Assembly (NCBI RefSeq): GCF_900608595.1 | Contig: NZ_UWYY01000002.1 | Coordinates: 328,010-392,009, forward strand | Origin: Promicromonospora panici | GTDB taxonomy: Bacteria; Actinomycetota; Actinomycetes; Actinomycetales; Cellulomonadaceae | DNA: 64,000 nucleotides | Direction: 5' to 3' | The notes under the pieces: model-generated | What the model saw: only the letters and a program-made list of their open reading frames with translations | Databases searched by the model: none | Told to the model about the DNA's origin: nothing | Position numbers and translations under genes: made by a program | Shown here: positions 35,834-45,185 of the stretch, piece after piece | How positions within the stretch are numbered: position 1 is the first letter of the stretch | Layout: each line of letters begins with the position of its first letter

Positions 35834-36427
35834 ATGGCTTCCCAGCTCTGGATCACCGGCGACCCCGACACCGACCGTCTGCTGAGCGACGACCCGTTCG
35901 CACTGCTCGTCGGAATGCTCCTCGACCAGCAGTTCCCGATGGAACACGCCTTCGCCGGCCCGGCCAAGATCCGCGACCGCATGGGCTCGTTCGACGTGCA
36001 CGCCATCGCCGAGGCCGACCCGGACGAGTTCGTGACGATGGCGACCACTCCCCCGGCGATCCACCGCTACGGCCGGTCCATGGCCGGACGCGTGCTGGAG
36101 CTCGCACGGACGATCGTCGAGGAGTACGACGGCGACGCCGCGAAGATCTGGACCGCGCCCGGCAACGGAGGCGGCGCCCCGACCGGCCGCGAAGTGCTCA
36201 AGCGACTCAACGCCCTACCCGGCTACGGGGAGCGCAAGGCCAAGATCTTCCTCGCCCTGCTCGGCAAGCAGCGCGACATCCGACCGGAGGGCTGGCGCGA
36301 GGCGGCGGGCGAGTTCGGCGAGGAGGGTTCGCACCGCTCGATCGCGGACGTCACCAGCGCCGAGGCGCTGCAGGAGGTCCGCGCGTTCAAGAAGGCGCAG
36401 AAGGCCGCCGCCAAGTCAGCGGGCTGA
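35834..36427 (+). CDS. HhH-GPD-family base-excision-repair-like protein
   Basis: 197 residues from ATG 35834. It matches the actinobacterial HhH-GPD group TIGR03252: LWITGDPDTDRLLSDDPFALLVGMLLDQQFPMEHAFAGPAKIRDRMG and the helix-hairpin-helix LKRLNALPGYGERKAKIFLALLGKQ. Unlike MutY/EndoIII it has no iron-sulfur cysteines. Lesion specificity is unknown. The frame is open upstream without coding support. Confidence 0.85.
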   Translation: MASQLWITGDPDTDRLLSDDPFALLVGMLLDQQFPMEHAFAGPAKIRDRMGSFDVHAIAEADPDEFVTMATTPPAIHRYGRSMAGRVLELARTIVEEYDGDAAKIWTAPGNGGGAPTGREVLKRLNALPGYGERKAKIFLALLGKQRDIRPEGWREAAGEFGEEGSHRSIADVTSAEALQEVRAFKKAQKAAAKSAG

Positions 36428-36522
36428 ACGCGACCGGCACCGGGCTCGCCACTGCGCCGTCTCCGAAGCCTCACGACTCGCGAACGGCTCCGCCGGTCCG
36501 GCCCGCGAGATGCTCGATGCCC

Positions 36523-37509
36523 TCAAACCCGATCGGCGCGGCGCGGCGGGTTGCGCCGTGGCGTGATGATCACGTCCGGCACCGGCGGCGCAGGAAGGCG
36601 GCGCCCGTGGTACCCCTCGACACTTCCGAAGCGCTCGGAGGCGGCCTCCCAGTCCTGCCGGGCTCGCAGGATCTCCTCGTGGTCGCGGACGACGAAGTTC
36701 CACCACATGACGATCTCCTCCTCGAACGGCGGGCCGCCGAGAAGGATGGTGCGCGCCGGGCCGTCGGAGCGGTTCGTCACCGTCAGGGCCTCGACGCCCG
36801 GCGCTACGTAGCCCAGCTCCCCCGGTTGGACCGCGGTGCCGTCCAGGCGCACGTCACCGGCGTCAACGAGCAGCCCATGCTCGAACCCGGGGTCGACGGA
36901 CAGCGTGACCGCGGCGTGCGGCTCGAGGTCGAGCTGTGCGCCCAGCAGGCGCGTGAACGTCCGCACCGGAGATGTCTCGCCTTCCAGCGAGCCGAGGAAG
37001 ACCCGCAGCTCGGCCCCGTACATCCGCACGGGCTCCGGCACGTGGTGCTGGAAATCGCGCCCGGCTTCCCGGTCCGCGTCGGGCAGGGCCACCCACAGCT
37101 GGACGCCGTGGAGGACGGTGGAGTCCGGAGTGGAGACCTCGGAGTGGGCGATGCCGTGGCCGCCGGTCATGAGGTTGAGCTCTCCGGGGCGGATGAGCGA
37201 GTGGGTGCCGAGGCTGTCGCGGTGCTCGATCGTGCCGCTGAAGAGCCAGCTCACCGTCTGCAGGCCCGTGTGCGGATGCGGCGGTAGGTCCATGCCGGCC
37301 GCCGGGATCTCGACCGGTCCGTAGTGGTCGGCGAAGCACCAGGCGCCGATCAGCGTCCGAGCCCGCTGCGAGATCGTGCGCCGCACCTGCAAGGCCCGCG
37401 GTCCGCCCAGAGGCACGTCGCGTGCCGAGAGCACCTCGACCCCGGTGGTGGTGCTCTCGACCTGCACCCTGGACCGCACGGCTTCAGAAGCCACTTCTGG
37501 ATTGCTCAC
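36523..37509 (-). CDS. Pirin-family cupin protein
   Basis: 328 residues. GTG 37509 is chosen because GGGGAG lies eight bases upstream and the GTGA overlaps the stop of the previous gene. The N-terminal cupin has the metal-binding residues in [26 protein letters not shown] and HGIAHSE. The C-terminal pirin domain includes [27 protein letters not shown]. Family members may act as quercetin dioxygenases or redox-linked regulators. It is the last gene of an operon with an LLM oxidoreductase and an F420/NADP reductase. Confidence 0.88.
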   Translation of the reverse strand: MSNPEVASEAVRSRVQVESTTTGVEVLSARDVPLGGPRALQVRRTISQRARTLIGAWCFADHYGPVEIPAAGMDLPPHPHTGLQTVSWLFSGTIEHRDSLGTHSLIRPGELNLMTGGHGIAHSEVSTPDSTVLHGVQLWVALPDADREAGRDFQHHVPEPVRMYGAELRVFLGSLEGETSPVRTFTRLLGAQLDLEPHAAVTLSVDPGFEHGLLVDAGDVRLDGTAVQPGELGYVAPGVEALTVTNRSDGPARTILLGGPPFEEEIVMWWNFVVRDHEEILRARQDWEAASERFGSVEGYHGRRLPAPPVPDVIITPRRNPPRRADRV

Positions 37510-38195
37510 CTGGACCACTCCCCGATCGTGTCGCCCACGGCTGCCTGGGTCAGCAGCCGGAGCTCGGTGGCCGGGACGTTGGCGCCGAAGGCCGCGGTGC
37601 CCGGCTCGAGTCGGGCACCCTCGGCGAGAGGTCCGATGGGCACGGGGTCGAAGCCCAGGTCGTCGACGAGCGCCGCGACCTCGGCGACATCCGCCTCGCT
37701 GTCACCGGCGACCGCGATCGCCTTGCGGCCCGGCGCGCCGGCGGGCCGGGCCTCGTCCTCCAGGTCGTGGTACCCCATGTGGTTGAAGGCCTTGACGACG
37801 CGTGCGCCGTCCAGGAACCCCTGCACGAGCGTGCTGGACGAGTCGCCGGGCTCGAGGATCCGCTCGCGTGGCCCGTCGACCTCCCACCAGTGGTTCATGG
37901 TGTCGACGACGAGCTTGCCGCGCAGCTCGTCGATCGGAAGCGCGCGGTACTTGCCGAGCGGGAGGGCGAGGATCACGACGTCGGCTTCCCGTGCGGCCTC
38001 GTCGGCCCGGACAGCGGTGGCGCCGGGCGTCAGGACGTCGATGGTGAGCGCGATCCTCGCCGGGTCACCCGACCCCGCGACGAGCACCCGGTACCCGGCG
38101 GCGAGGGTGAGGCGCGCCAGGACCGTGCCCACCTTCCCGGCCCCGAGGATGCCGACCGTTCGCCGAGCCGTGCCAACGTTCGGGCGCGCGGTCAT
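37506..38195 (-). CDS. NADPH-dependent F420 reductase-like protein
   Basis: 229 residues. N-terminal Rossmann fold [31 protein letters not shown], then [36 protein letters not shown] and [16 protein letters not shown], as in the F420:NADP oxidoreductase coenzyme-binding family. It could regenerate F420H2 for the LLM enzyme encoded directly upstream (ATGA-type overlap near 38192-38195). The exact cofactor is inferred. Confidence 0.8.
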   Translation of the reverse strand: MTARPNVGTARRTVGILGAGKVGTVLARLTLAAGYRVLVAGSGDPARIALTIDVLTPGATAVRADEAAREADVVILALPLGKYRALPIDELRGKLVVDTMNHWWEVDGPRERILEPGDSSSTLVQGFLDGARVVKAFNHMGYHDLEDEARPAGAPGRKAIAVAGDSEADVAEVAALVDDLGFDPVPIGPLAEGARLEPGTAAFGANVPATELRLLTQAAVGDTIGEWSR

Positions 38196-39262
38196 CGGGC
38201 TACTTCCAGCGTGCTGGGCTTGTCCGCGAGCAGCTCGCGCGCCATCGGGATGACCTCGGTGCCGTACAGCTCGACGGCGCGCAGGCGGTCGCTCGCGGAG
38301 ACGGCGCCGGCCGCGGAGTAGATCAGGTCGAAGCGTCCGACGTCGAGCGTGCGAACGGTGCGCGCGATCTTGCGGGCGACGGTCTCGGGCGAGCCGACGT
38401 AGAGAGATCCGTGCTCGACGTCGGCCTCGAATTCCTCGCGCCGCACGGGCGGCCAGCCGCGCAGGGCACCGATACGGTCGCGCACCTCCTTGTAGCCGGG
38501 CCAGAAAAGCCGCTTGGCCTCGTCGTCGGACCGGGCGACAAAGCCCGGGGAGTGCACGCCTACCGGGTAGGCGGTGGTCTCCAGCTGTTCGGTGGCGCGT
38601 CGGTAGAGGTCGATGTACGGGGCGAACCGGTCGGGCGCCCCGCCGATGATCGCGAGCATGAGCCGGAATCCGTACTGCGCGGTGCGGATGACGGACTGCG
38701 GCGACCCGCCCACGCCGACCCAGGTGGTCAGCCGGCCGGACTCAGTCTTGGGGAACACTTCGGCGTCCTTGAGGGCTGCGCGGGTGGTGCCCTCCCAGGT
38801 GACGGGCTTCTCGTCGAGGAGCTTGTGGAACAGGTCGATCTTCTCCTCGAAGAGGATCTCGTAGTCGGCCAGGTCGTAGCCGAACAGCGGGAACGACTCG
38901 GTGAACGACCCGCGGCCGAGGATCACCTCAGCGCGCCCGTTGGAGAGTGCGTCGACCGTGGCAAAACGCTGGAAGACGCGCACCGGGTCGTCGGATGACA
39001 GGACGGTCACGCCCGAGGCCAGACGGATGCGCTCGGTCCTGGTCGCGATCCCCGCAAGGACCGTCTCGGGGGTGGAGATCGAGAACTCGGGGCGGTGGTG
39101 CTCACCCAGGGCGACGACATCCACGCCGACCTGGTCGGCGAGCACCGCCTCGTCCACGACGGCGCGGATCGACCGACCATGGGAGACGACCTTCCCCTGG
39201 TCGTCGCGAGGCAGATCGCCGAAGCTGTCGATGCCGAACTGGACGGCAGTAAGGTCGGTCAT
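38192..39262 (-). CDS. LLM-class flavin/F420-dependent oxidoreductase
   Basis: 356 residues. ATG 39262 is chosen for the preceding AAGGAGAAACCC. Luciferase-like features: [80 protein letters not shown], and [28 protein letters not shown]. It belongs to the alkanal monooxygenase-like group, often under MarR control. It is divergent from the MarR gene with two operator copies between. Substrate unknown. Confidence 0.88.
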   Translation of the reverse strand: MTDLTAVQFGIDSFGDLPRDDQGKVVSHGRSIRAVVDEAVLADQVGVDVVALGEHHRPEFSISTPETVLAGIATRTERIRLASGVTVLSSDDPVRVFQRFATVDALSNGRAEVILGRGSFTESFPLFGYDLADYEILFEEKIDLFHKLLDEKPVTWEGTTRAALKDAEVFPKTESGRLTTWVGVGGSPQSVIRTAQYGFRLMLAIIGGAPDRFAPYIDLYRRATEQLETTAYPVGVHSPGFVARSDDEAKRLFWPGYKEVRDRIGALRGWPPVRREEFEADVEHGSLYVGSPETVARKIARTVRTLDVGRFDLIYSAAGAVSASDRLRAVELYGTEVIPMARELLADKPSTLEVAR

Positions 39263-39303
39263 GGGTTTCTCCTTGTGAGATCCGGGTCGCACCGTCATTG
39301 GGA

Positions 39304-39315
39304 TTGACGTGTCAA
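39304..39315. promoter_or_regulatory. MarR-type operator, copy 1
   Basis: TTGACGTGTCAA: arms TTGAC/GTCAA around GT. Identical to copy 2 at 39333-39344. The centres are 29 bases apart, about three helical turns, in the divergent gap between the LLM operon and the MarR gene. Confidence 0.7.
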
Positions 39316-39332
39316 TCCTGTAACGTTCGGAG

Positions 39333-39344
39333 TTGACGTGTCAA
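39333..39344. promoter_or_regulatory. MarR-type operator, copy 2
   Basis: Second TTGACGTGTCAA, ending 15 bases before the MarR start codon, so it probably overlaps the marR promoter and gives autoregulation. TTGAC can also serve as a -35 element. Confidence 0.7.
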
Positions 39345-39359
39345 TTCCCGGGAGGTGCC

Positions 39360-39830
39360 ATGGCTCAGGAGAAGCGCCGCGCGATGCCTACGCGTGAGGA
39401 GCTGCGCATCTGGCGCAACTACATCGAGACCGCTGACGCATTGCGCACCCTCCTGGAGGGGCGCATGCAGACCGAGTCGTCCTTGTCCTCCGCCGACTAT
39501 CGAGTGCTGCTCGAACTCAGCGAGGCGGACAAGAGGACCTTGCGTTCCTCCGAGCTGGCCGAGCTCATCGGCTGGCAACGCAGCCGCCTGTCACACCACC
39601 TGGGACGGATGGAGAAGCGCGGGCTCGTACACCGGTCCCCGTGCCCCGACGACGTCCACGGCATCAACGTGCAGCTGACCGACCTCGGCGCGGAATCGTT
39701 CCGGCACGGCTCCGTGCCGCACCTGCGTGACGTGCACGAGCTCTTCGTCGCCGCGCTCTCCCCGGAACAGCTGGCAGGGGTCGACGACTTCACCGCGACG
39801 TTACGGCGACACCTCGAACTCGAGCCGTAG
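39360..39830 (+). CDS. MarR-family transcription regulator
   Basis: 156 residues from ATG 39360, preceded by GGGAGGTGCC. Winged helix-turn-helix: SSADYRVLLELSEADKRTLRSSELAELIGWQRSRLSHHLGRMEKRGLVHRSPCPDDVHGINVQLTDLGAE. It likely represses itself and the divergent LLM/reductase/pirin operon through the twin TTGACGTGTCAA sites; the inducer is unknown. Confidence 0.92.
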   Translation: MAQEKRRAMPTREELRIWRNYIETADALRTLLEGRMQTESSLSSADYRVLLELSEADKRTLRSSELAELIGWQRSRLSHHLGRMEKRGLVHRSPCPDDVHGINVQLTDLGAESFRHGSVPHLRDVHELFVAALSPEQLAGVDDFTATLRRHLELEP

Positions 39831-39873
39831 CACGCGACATCCATGACATGTGTCACGCCCGTAGCCTGGGCGG

Positions 39874-41097
39874 ATGAGCAGCCAGTCCGAGCACGCCGCC
39901 GCATCCGCGGCGGCGGAAGCCCGCACCGCGCTGCGGCTCACCCGGAGCATCACCGCGACGTGGTGGTACGTGGCTTCGGCGATCCTGCTCTTCGAGCTGA
40001 TCGTGGTCTTCCTGTCGGTCAGCACACTCGTCGAACGCGGCTCCAGCAGCCTCGTGCCGGGCGCTCTGGGCGTCGGTGGGCTGCTGTGGCTGGGCGCGAC
40101 GTGGCTTCCGCTGGCCGACTACCGGCACCGGACCGATACGACGCCGCTGGTGATCTGGCGGCGCCATCTCGCGCCACTGCTGATCGCGGCGGCCTATGGG
40201 CTCGCCGCCGGCATCGTCGCCGGCATCTGGGTGATCGGCGTGCTGCCCATGATCCAGGTGCTCCTGCTGCTGAGCTGGCCGCCGGGAGTACGCCTCCGCC
40301 TGGTGCTGGCCGGGACCGCCCTGCTCGTCGCACTGGCGGTGATCGACGTCCGCCTCGCTCTCGTGGAGAGCAGCACGGTCTGGTTCCAGCTGATCTTCTA
40401 CTCCACCGTTCTGCCGGTCGTCACCGTTTCCTCGCTCTGGTGGTGGGACGTACTCGTCACCCTCGACCGAGCACGCACCTCGGAGGCGAAGCTCGCCGCG
40501 ACCCAAGAACGGCTACGGCTCGCCACGGACGTCCATGACCTGCAGGGCCACCACCTCCAGGTCATCGCCCTGCAGCTCGAGCTCGCCGAACGGCTCATGC
40601 CTCAGGACCCGGCAGCCGGCATGGATCAGCTGCGCGCCGCCCGCGCCAGCGTCGACGACGCACGCCAGGGCACGCGCGACCTGGCCACCCGCTTCCGGTC
40701 CGTCCCGCTGGGCGATGAGCTCGCCAACGCGATCGACCTGCTGCGCGCCGCGGGCACCAAGGCTGAGGTCACGGTGGATCCGGACGTGTCGCTGGCCCCG
40801 GCGTCCGCGCTCGGCCCGGTCATCAGGGAGACGACCACGAACGTGCTGCGCCACGGCGCCGGCCGGTGGGCCCGCCTGTCCCTCACCCGCTCGGACGGGT
40901 CGTGGCGCTACGAGATCTCGAACGATGTCGCCAACGACGCAGCCGACGTCGTACCCGACGGCACGGGCGGCGGAGCAGGCCTGGAAGGACTCGCCCGGCG
41001 TGCGGGAGAGGCCGGCGGGGAGCTCGAGGTGCGGCGCGCGGCCGAGACGTTCACCGTGGTCGTCACGGTCCCCGCAACAGGAGAAGATGCCGGATGA
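39874..41097 (+). CDS. DesK-type (HisKA_3) sensor histidine kinase
   Basis: 407 residues. Five or six membrane helices (about 25-190) have no large outer domain, so it probably senses within the membrane. The phospho-acceptor is His221 in TDVHDLQGHHLQVIALQLELAERL. The ATPase has N-box RETTTNVLRHG and G-box GGGAGLEGLARRAGEAGGELE. The downstream response regulator overlaps by four bases. Membrane stress is a common signal for this class, not shown here. Confidence 0.9.
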   Translation: MSSQSEHAAASAAAEARTALRLTRSITATWWYVASAILLFELIVVFLSVSTLVERGSSSLVPGALGVGGLLWLGATWLPLADYRHRTDTTPLVIWRRHLAPLLIAAAYGLAAGIVAGIWVIGVLPMIQVLLLLSWPPGVRLRLVLAGTALLVALAVIDVRLALVESSTVWFQLIFYSTVLPVVTVSSLWWWDVLVTLDRARTSEAKLAATQERLRLATDVHDLQGHHLQVIALQLELAERLMPQDPAAGMDQLRAARASVDDARQGTRDLATRFRSVPLGDELANAIDLLRAAGTKAEVTVDPDVSLAPASALGPVIRETTTNVLRHGAGRWARLSLTRSDGSWRYEISNDVANDAADVVPDGTGGGAGLEGLARRAGEAGGELEVRRAAETFTVVVTVPATGEDAG

Positions 41098-41696
41098 TCC
41101 GTGTGCTGCTCGCCGACGACGAGGGGATGATCCGGTCCGCGCTGGCCGCGCTGCTGCGCCTGGAACCCGATATCGAGGTCGTGGCCGAGTGCGCCGACGG
41201 CGCCGAAGCGGTCGCCGAGGCCCAGCGGCTGACGCCTGACGTCTGCCTGCTGGACCTCGAGATGCCGCACCTGGACGGCGTCCAGGTCGCCGAGAAGCTG
41301 AACCGCAGCCTGGCGACCCGGTGCGTGATCGTCACCCGCCACGCCCGACCCGGCGTCCTGCGGCGGGCGCTGGCCTCGGGGGCCGCCGGATTCCTGCCCA
41401 AGTCCCGCGGGGCAGACGAGGTCGCCGCCGTCATCCGCCGCGTCGCGGCCGGCGGGCGGTACGTCGACCCCGAGGTCGCGGCCGACGCGCTGAGCGACGA
41501 ACGCTCACCGCTGACGGACCGCGAGCTCGACGTCCTGCGTGCCGGCCGGAGCGGCGAGACCACCAGGCAGATCGCCCGCACCCTGTCCCTCGCCCCCGGC
41601 ACCGTGCGCAACCACATCTCCACCGTCCTGGGCAAGCTCGCTGTCGACACCCGGCAGCAGGCCGTACTCCTCGCCGAAGTGCGCGGCTGGATCTGA
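41094..41696 (+). CDS. NarL/LuxR-family response regulator
   Basis: 200 residues from ATG 41094 (ATGA overlap with the kinase). The receiver domain has acidic DDE near residue 9-11, phospho-acceptor Asp54 (CLLDLEMPHLDG), and Lys in FLPKSRGADE. LuxR HTH: LTDRELDVLRAGRSGETTRQIARTLSLAPGTVRNHISTVLGKL. It is the partner of the kinase; targets are unknown. Confidence 0.93.
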   Translation: MIRVLLADDEGMIRSALAALLRLEPDIEVVAECADGAEAVAEAQRLTPDVCLLDLEMPHLDGVQVAEKLNRSLATRCVIVTRHARPGVLRRALASGAAGFLPKSRGADEVAAVIRRVAAGGRYVDPEVAADALSDERSPLTDRELDVLRAGRSGETTRQIARTLSLAPGTVRNHISTVLGKLAVDTRQQAVLLAEVRGWI

Positions 41697-41728
41697 GCGG
41701 CGCGGGCGAGCAACCGGCGCCAGGCGGA

Positions 41729-43246
41729 TCAGGGGTTGGCGTACATCTGCACGAGCACGCGGTCGAACCGCAGCGCCGCGAGGTCCTGCCGAGGGATCGT
41801 CCAATAGACCGTAGCCATCGGGAAACCCTCCCACTGTGCCAGGAGCACCCAGTCGGCGGGCTCGACCGCCCAGTCCAGCTCAGCCGCGGAGCCGAGGACG
41901 GGGTCTCCCCAGCCCTCGTGGTCTCTCGCCGTGCCGCCGATCTGCCACGGCACGAACGTGGGCCACGTGTCGTTGATCGCGCCGGCCCATGCGTCGTTGC
42001 GCTCGAGGCCACCGGGCCGGCCCAGGGCGAGACCGACGTACGGGTGGTGGGCGTCCAGCGACACGGCACGCTCCAGGCGCAGCTCCGGCTGGCCCCGCAG
42101 CTCTGCATCGAGGTCCTCGGGGCTGTCGTACGCGTACGGCTCGTAGTCGAGCTCCACCTTCCGCTCCTCGACGGCGACGCCGGCCGGGACGTAGACCACT
42201 CCGCCGTCGAGCACCCGCTCGAGCTCGGGTGTGGCGAGCAGCAGCAGGTGACCGTCGGACGGCAACGGCAGGCTCGACACGCCCTGCGGAAAGGCCGCGA
42301 GGTCGAGGGTCAGGATCAGGTGGTCCTCCGGGTCCGGCGCGTCGGGCGGAAGCAGCACCGGACCGCCCAGGCGGCCGACCACCGGACCGTCGCCGTCCGG
42401 CGACAGCACCACGCACGGCCGCGCCGTCGAGAGCCACTGGTCAACGGTCCCGGACGGGATGTCACGCGCCGCGGCAGCCGCGCGAAACCGGTCCAGCGTG
42501 GCGTGCAGCTCGGCCGTCAGCGGCTCCTCCGACGGCGCCACCACGGCCCGGGCCGCCTGGCGCACGGCCACCGACCCGCTGTTCGCGAGCGCCACCACCA
42601 GCCCGCTGTGCGGCTCGGGATGGCGCGCGAGGCACGCGACGGCGGCAAGCTGACCGGCCGCGTCGAGCCGCTTGACGACCCGCGGGACGACGTCGGCGTG
42701 CTGGGCCAGGTAGGCGTCGCCGGCCGCGTTCTCGATCATCCGGCTGAGCGGCTCCTGCGGCCCCGGTTCGCGGTGCAGCAGCGCCATGAGGGTGGTGACC
42801 GTCGCGGCGCGGTGGGGCACCCCGCCCGCGTGTGCGATCTGCTCCAGGAACTGCGGCGTACAGCGCGCGACGGCGGCCTCGTGATCCGCGCGGACAAGGG
42901 CCGGCCGGTCGGCGAGCCCGGCCGGGAACAGCACGGCCGCCATGTCGTCGACCAGAAGCATGAGCCATGCTGGCACGTCCGCCGAGGTGCGGCCGAAAGC
43001 ACCCCCGTCCCTGAGCACACCGCCGAGCCTGGCGAGCGCCTCGGGCGACGCCGTCCGATAGACCGTGCGCCGCGCGTCGGGAGCGACGTCGCCCGGCCAT
43101 CCCGCGAACGCGTCCGACGCGAACGCCGTGGGCGGCTCCGTCCCGTCCAGCACGAACCCGACCACCTGTTCGTGGACGCCGGTGCTGATCGAGCTCACGT
43201 GCGCGAGAACTTCCCGTACGGCTCGCGCCGTCTCTTCCGTGTGCAT
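41729..43246 (-). CDS. DUF1963 (YwqG-like) protein with N-terminal helical repeat region
   Basis: 505 residues. Residues about 280-505 match DUF1963: GGPVLLPPDAPDPEDHLILTLDLAAFP, GWGDPVLGSAAELDW and a terminal IPRQDLAALRFDRVLVQMYANP. The N-terminal half is helical with HEAT-like segments (VPRVVKRLDAAGQLAAVACLARHPEPHSGLVVALANSGSVAVRQAARAVV). The role is unknown; no signal peptide. It is convergent with the response-regulator gene. Confidence 0.75.
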   Translation of the reverse strand: MHTEETARAVREVLAHVSSISTGVHEQVVGFVLDGTEPPTAFASDAFAGWPGDVAPDARRTVYRTASPEALARLGGVLRDGGAFGRTSADVPAWLMLLVDDMAAVLFPAGLADRPALVRADHEAAVARCTPQFLEQIAHAGGVPHRAATVTTLMALLHREPGPQEPLSRMIENAAGDAYLAQHADVVPRVVKRLDAAGQLAAVACLARHPEPHSGLVVALANSGSVAVRQAARAVVAPSEEPLTAELHATLDRFRAAAAARDIPSGTVDQWLSTARPCVVLSPDGDGPVVGRLGGPVLLPPDAPDPEDHLILTLDLAAFPQGVSSLPLPSDGHLLLLATPELERVLDGGVVYVPAGVAVEERKVELDYEPYAYDSPEDLDAELRGQPELRLERAVSLDAHHPYVGLALGRPGGLERNDAWAGAINDTWPTFVPWQIGGTARDHEGWGDPVLGSAAELDWAVEPADWVLLAQWEGFPMATVYWTIPRQDLAALRFDRVLVQMYANP

Positions 43247-43582
43247 CTCGCCTCAGGGGTTCCTCTCGGTCTCCTTCGCGGCGGCAAATTACCGGTCTGA
43301 CCTGGCATAACGGACCTCCGCGACCGGCAGGACAGTAGCAGTGGGCCCAACGCCGGGACCAACGGCGCCTGGCTACGACAGGAGGACGGCATCGGCCGGA
43401 CGGCGGAGCTGTTCACGGAGTACCTGCGCACGTCCCGGGCCCGGGTGGTGCGGTGAGCGGTACGCGTGTTCGCTAGCACCATGGACTCGCGCACACAGAG
43501 CGGTCGCGTCGGGCATCGGCCCTGGTCGAGCTCGCCGAGCTTCAGAACGAACTTGGCCTGACTGAGTGAGGCCCTACATCGC
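43247..43582. other. Noncoding gap with possible gene remnants
   Basis: No intact gene was seen. On the plus strand, short protein-like pieces with normal codon bias can be read: LRQEDGIGRTAELFTEYLRTSRARVVR ending at 43456, and ALVELAELQNELGLTE ending at 43568, in different frames. They look like the worn C-terminal parts of a lost gene next to the toxin-antitoxin pair. Confidence 0.3.
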
Positions 43583-44005
43583 CTACCTCTTGCCGACCTT
43601 CTCGACCTTCACACTGGTGTCAGCAAGCAACAGGTCCAGATCACCGTCATCGCTGGTGAGCACAACCACCGGTCCGTGAAGCGTTAGTGCCGTGGCGGCG
43701 ACCACGGCGTCAACGGTCATGTCACGAGCCTTGCGGCGCGAGGATGCTGCACCCGCACGCAGTCGACCGGCGCTGTAGCCGATCTCCGCCGTGACTTCCT
43801 CCACTCGCAAAGCCTTGGCTGCACGCCGCACGCGAGCATCACGCGCGGTGCCGTCGGTGTCCTCTGCGAGAGTTACCGCTGAAGCGTGAAGGGTCGAGTC
43901 CGTGCGACGGGCCACCGTTGCCCAGGCTTGCATCTGCCGCCCGTCGTCGGCCAGCGCGGAGAGGGCCTCGGAGTCCAGCAGAATCGAGTGCGGGCCGACG
44001 ATCAC
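43583..44005 (-). CDS. PIN-domain toxin (VapC-like)
   Basis: 140 residues from GTG 44005, overlapping the antitoxin stop (GTGA). PIN features: ILLDSEALSALADD with acidic Asp11/Glu13, DMTVDAVVAATALTLHGPVVVLTSDDGDLDLLL with the remaining acidic residues. VapC toxins are RNases, often cutting tRNA or rRNA. Activity is inferred from the conserved acidic positions. Confidence 0.8.
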   Translation of the reverse strand: MIVGPHSILLDSEALSALADDGRQMQAWATVARRTDSTLHASAVTLAEDTDGTARDARVRRAAKALRVEEVTAEIGYSAGRLRAGAASSRRKARDMTVDAVVAATALTLHGPVVVLTSDDGDLDLLLADTSVKVEKVGKR

Positions 44006-44232
44006 CGCGCGAGCCTGGCCATGATCGCCGCAACCTCGTCCTCGTCGACGGCACCGTGCTCGGCTTCCATGCTCTGCAGCACGTCGTCGAGGGCGTCCCG
44101 CTCAAGCTGTCGCGCAACCGCCCCAGCAACGTAAGCGGAAAAGCCACGCGACCCCGCGCGGGCACGAACGCCCTCCGATGTGGTCACGGGCATGGAGACG
44201 GAGTGCTTCTCAATACCGGCTGCAGCAGACAT
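44002..44232 (-). CDS. Antitoxin of the PIN toxin (VapB-like)
   Basis: 76 residues from ATG 44232. The N-terminal part (KHSVSMPVTTSEGVRARAGSRGFSAYVAGAVARQLERD) resembles ribbon-helix-helix or CopG-like DNA-binding antitoxins. The acidic C-terminal tail (SMEAEHGAVDEDEVAAIMARLAR) would bind the toxin. It is encoded directly before the PIN gene with an overlap. A perfect dyad lies nine bases upstream. Confidence 0.75.
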   Translation of the reverse strand: MSAAAGIEKHSVSMPVTTSEGVRARAGSRGFSAYVAGAVARQLERDALDDVLQSMEAEHGAVDEDEVAAIMARLAR

Positions 44233-44240
44233 GCTGCGAT

Positions 44241-44255
44241 CCTACTTGAAGTAGG
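44241..44255 (-). promoter_or_regulatory. Palindromic operator of the toxin-antitoxin operon
   Basis: CCTACTTGAAGTAGG is a perfect 7-1-7 dyad, nine bases upstream of the antitoxin ATG. It is AT-richer than its surroundings and placed as expected for autorepression by the antitoxin complex. Confidence 0.65.
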
Positions 44256-44284
44256 AATGCCACGCTACAGAATCTCGACAGCTG

Positions 44285-45148
44285 TCACCGCCGTCGGTAG
44301 GCCGTGGCCAGTACCGACACCGTGACCTGGTCGGGCAGCCCCCCGTCGTCGGACAGCTCCGCCTCCGTGACGTGGCGCGCGCTCGGCGTCATCAGTACCA
44401 GGTCGACGGCCTCCTGCCGCGTGAGCGGCGTCGTGTACTCGATCTCCTGCGTGCGCGCCATCTCGAAGTGCGGGTCCAGCGCCTGGTGCAGGCGCCGCTC
44501 CTTGTCCGGGTCCACGGTCACCATCTGCGGGACCTCGCGGCGCAGCTCGGCCAGGTGCCCGCCGAAGGGCCGCACCACGACCAGCACCCCGCCCGGGCGC
44601 AGCACGCGGTGGAACTCGGCGGGGTTGCGCGGCGCGAACACGTCCAGCATCACGTCGACCCGCTCCGACTCGATCGGGAACGGCCGGAAGACGTCCCAGG
44701 TCGCCGCGGCCGCCCGCGCATGCGCCTTCGCCGCCACGCGGAGCGCGTGCGCCGAGGTGTCCAGGCCCAGACCGATTGCGCCTGACAATGCGTCGAGCAC
44801 TCCGGCGAGGTAGTAGCCGGTGCCGCAGCCGACGTCGACCACTGTGGCCGGCCCTTCGAGCCCGCCGGGGAGGTCGGCCTCGGCTGCGAGTTCAGCGACC
44901 GCGGACCGGATGGGTGCGTACCGCCCCGCGGCCAGGAAGTCACGCCGGGCCCGTGCCATCGGCCCGTCGTCGCCGCTGGTCGCCCGTGCTCCGGTCAGCA
45001 GACCGACGTACCCGTGCCGGGCGACGTCGAAGCTGTGGCGGCGCGGGCAGCGCAGCATCCCGTCCGCGGGCGAGAGCGCCGCACCGCAGGACGGGCAGCG
45101 CAGCAGCGGCAGGATCGGGTCGAGGGCGGGCGGAAGGGAAACGGGCAC
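44285..45148 (-). CDS. RlmA-type 23S rRNA (guanine-N1)-methyltransferase
   Basis: 287 residues. GTG 45148 is chosen because GGAG lies seven bases upstream. N-terminal zinc motif: Cys18, Cys21, Cys34, His38 (CPSCGAALSPADGMLRCPRRHSF). Then HGYVGLLTG, SGDDGPMARARRDFLAAGRYAPI and the SAM site VVDVGCGTGYYLAGVL; the FAPRNPAEFHRVLRPGG loop follows. These mark RlmA/TlrB enzymes that methylate G745 or G748 in 23S rRNA; the latter gives tylosin resistance. Which position is used here cannot be told. Confidence 0.88.
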   Translation of the reverse strand: MPVSLPPALDPILPLLRCPSCGAALSPADGMLRCPRRHSFDVARHGYVGLLTGARATSGDDGPMARARRDFLAAGRYAPIRSAVAELAAEADLPGGLEGPATVVDVGCGTGYYLAGVLDALSGAIGLGLDTSAHALRVAAKAHARAAAATWDVFRPFPIESERVDVMLDVFAPRNPAEFHRVLRPGGVLVVVRPFGGHLAELRREVPQMVTVDPDKERRLHQALDPHFEMARTQEIEYTTPLTRQEAVDLVLMTPSARHVTEAELSDDGGLPDQVTVSVLATAYRRR

Positions 45149-45185
45149 GAGCACACTCCTGGCAGCGGGGTTGGGACGGACCGGG

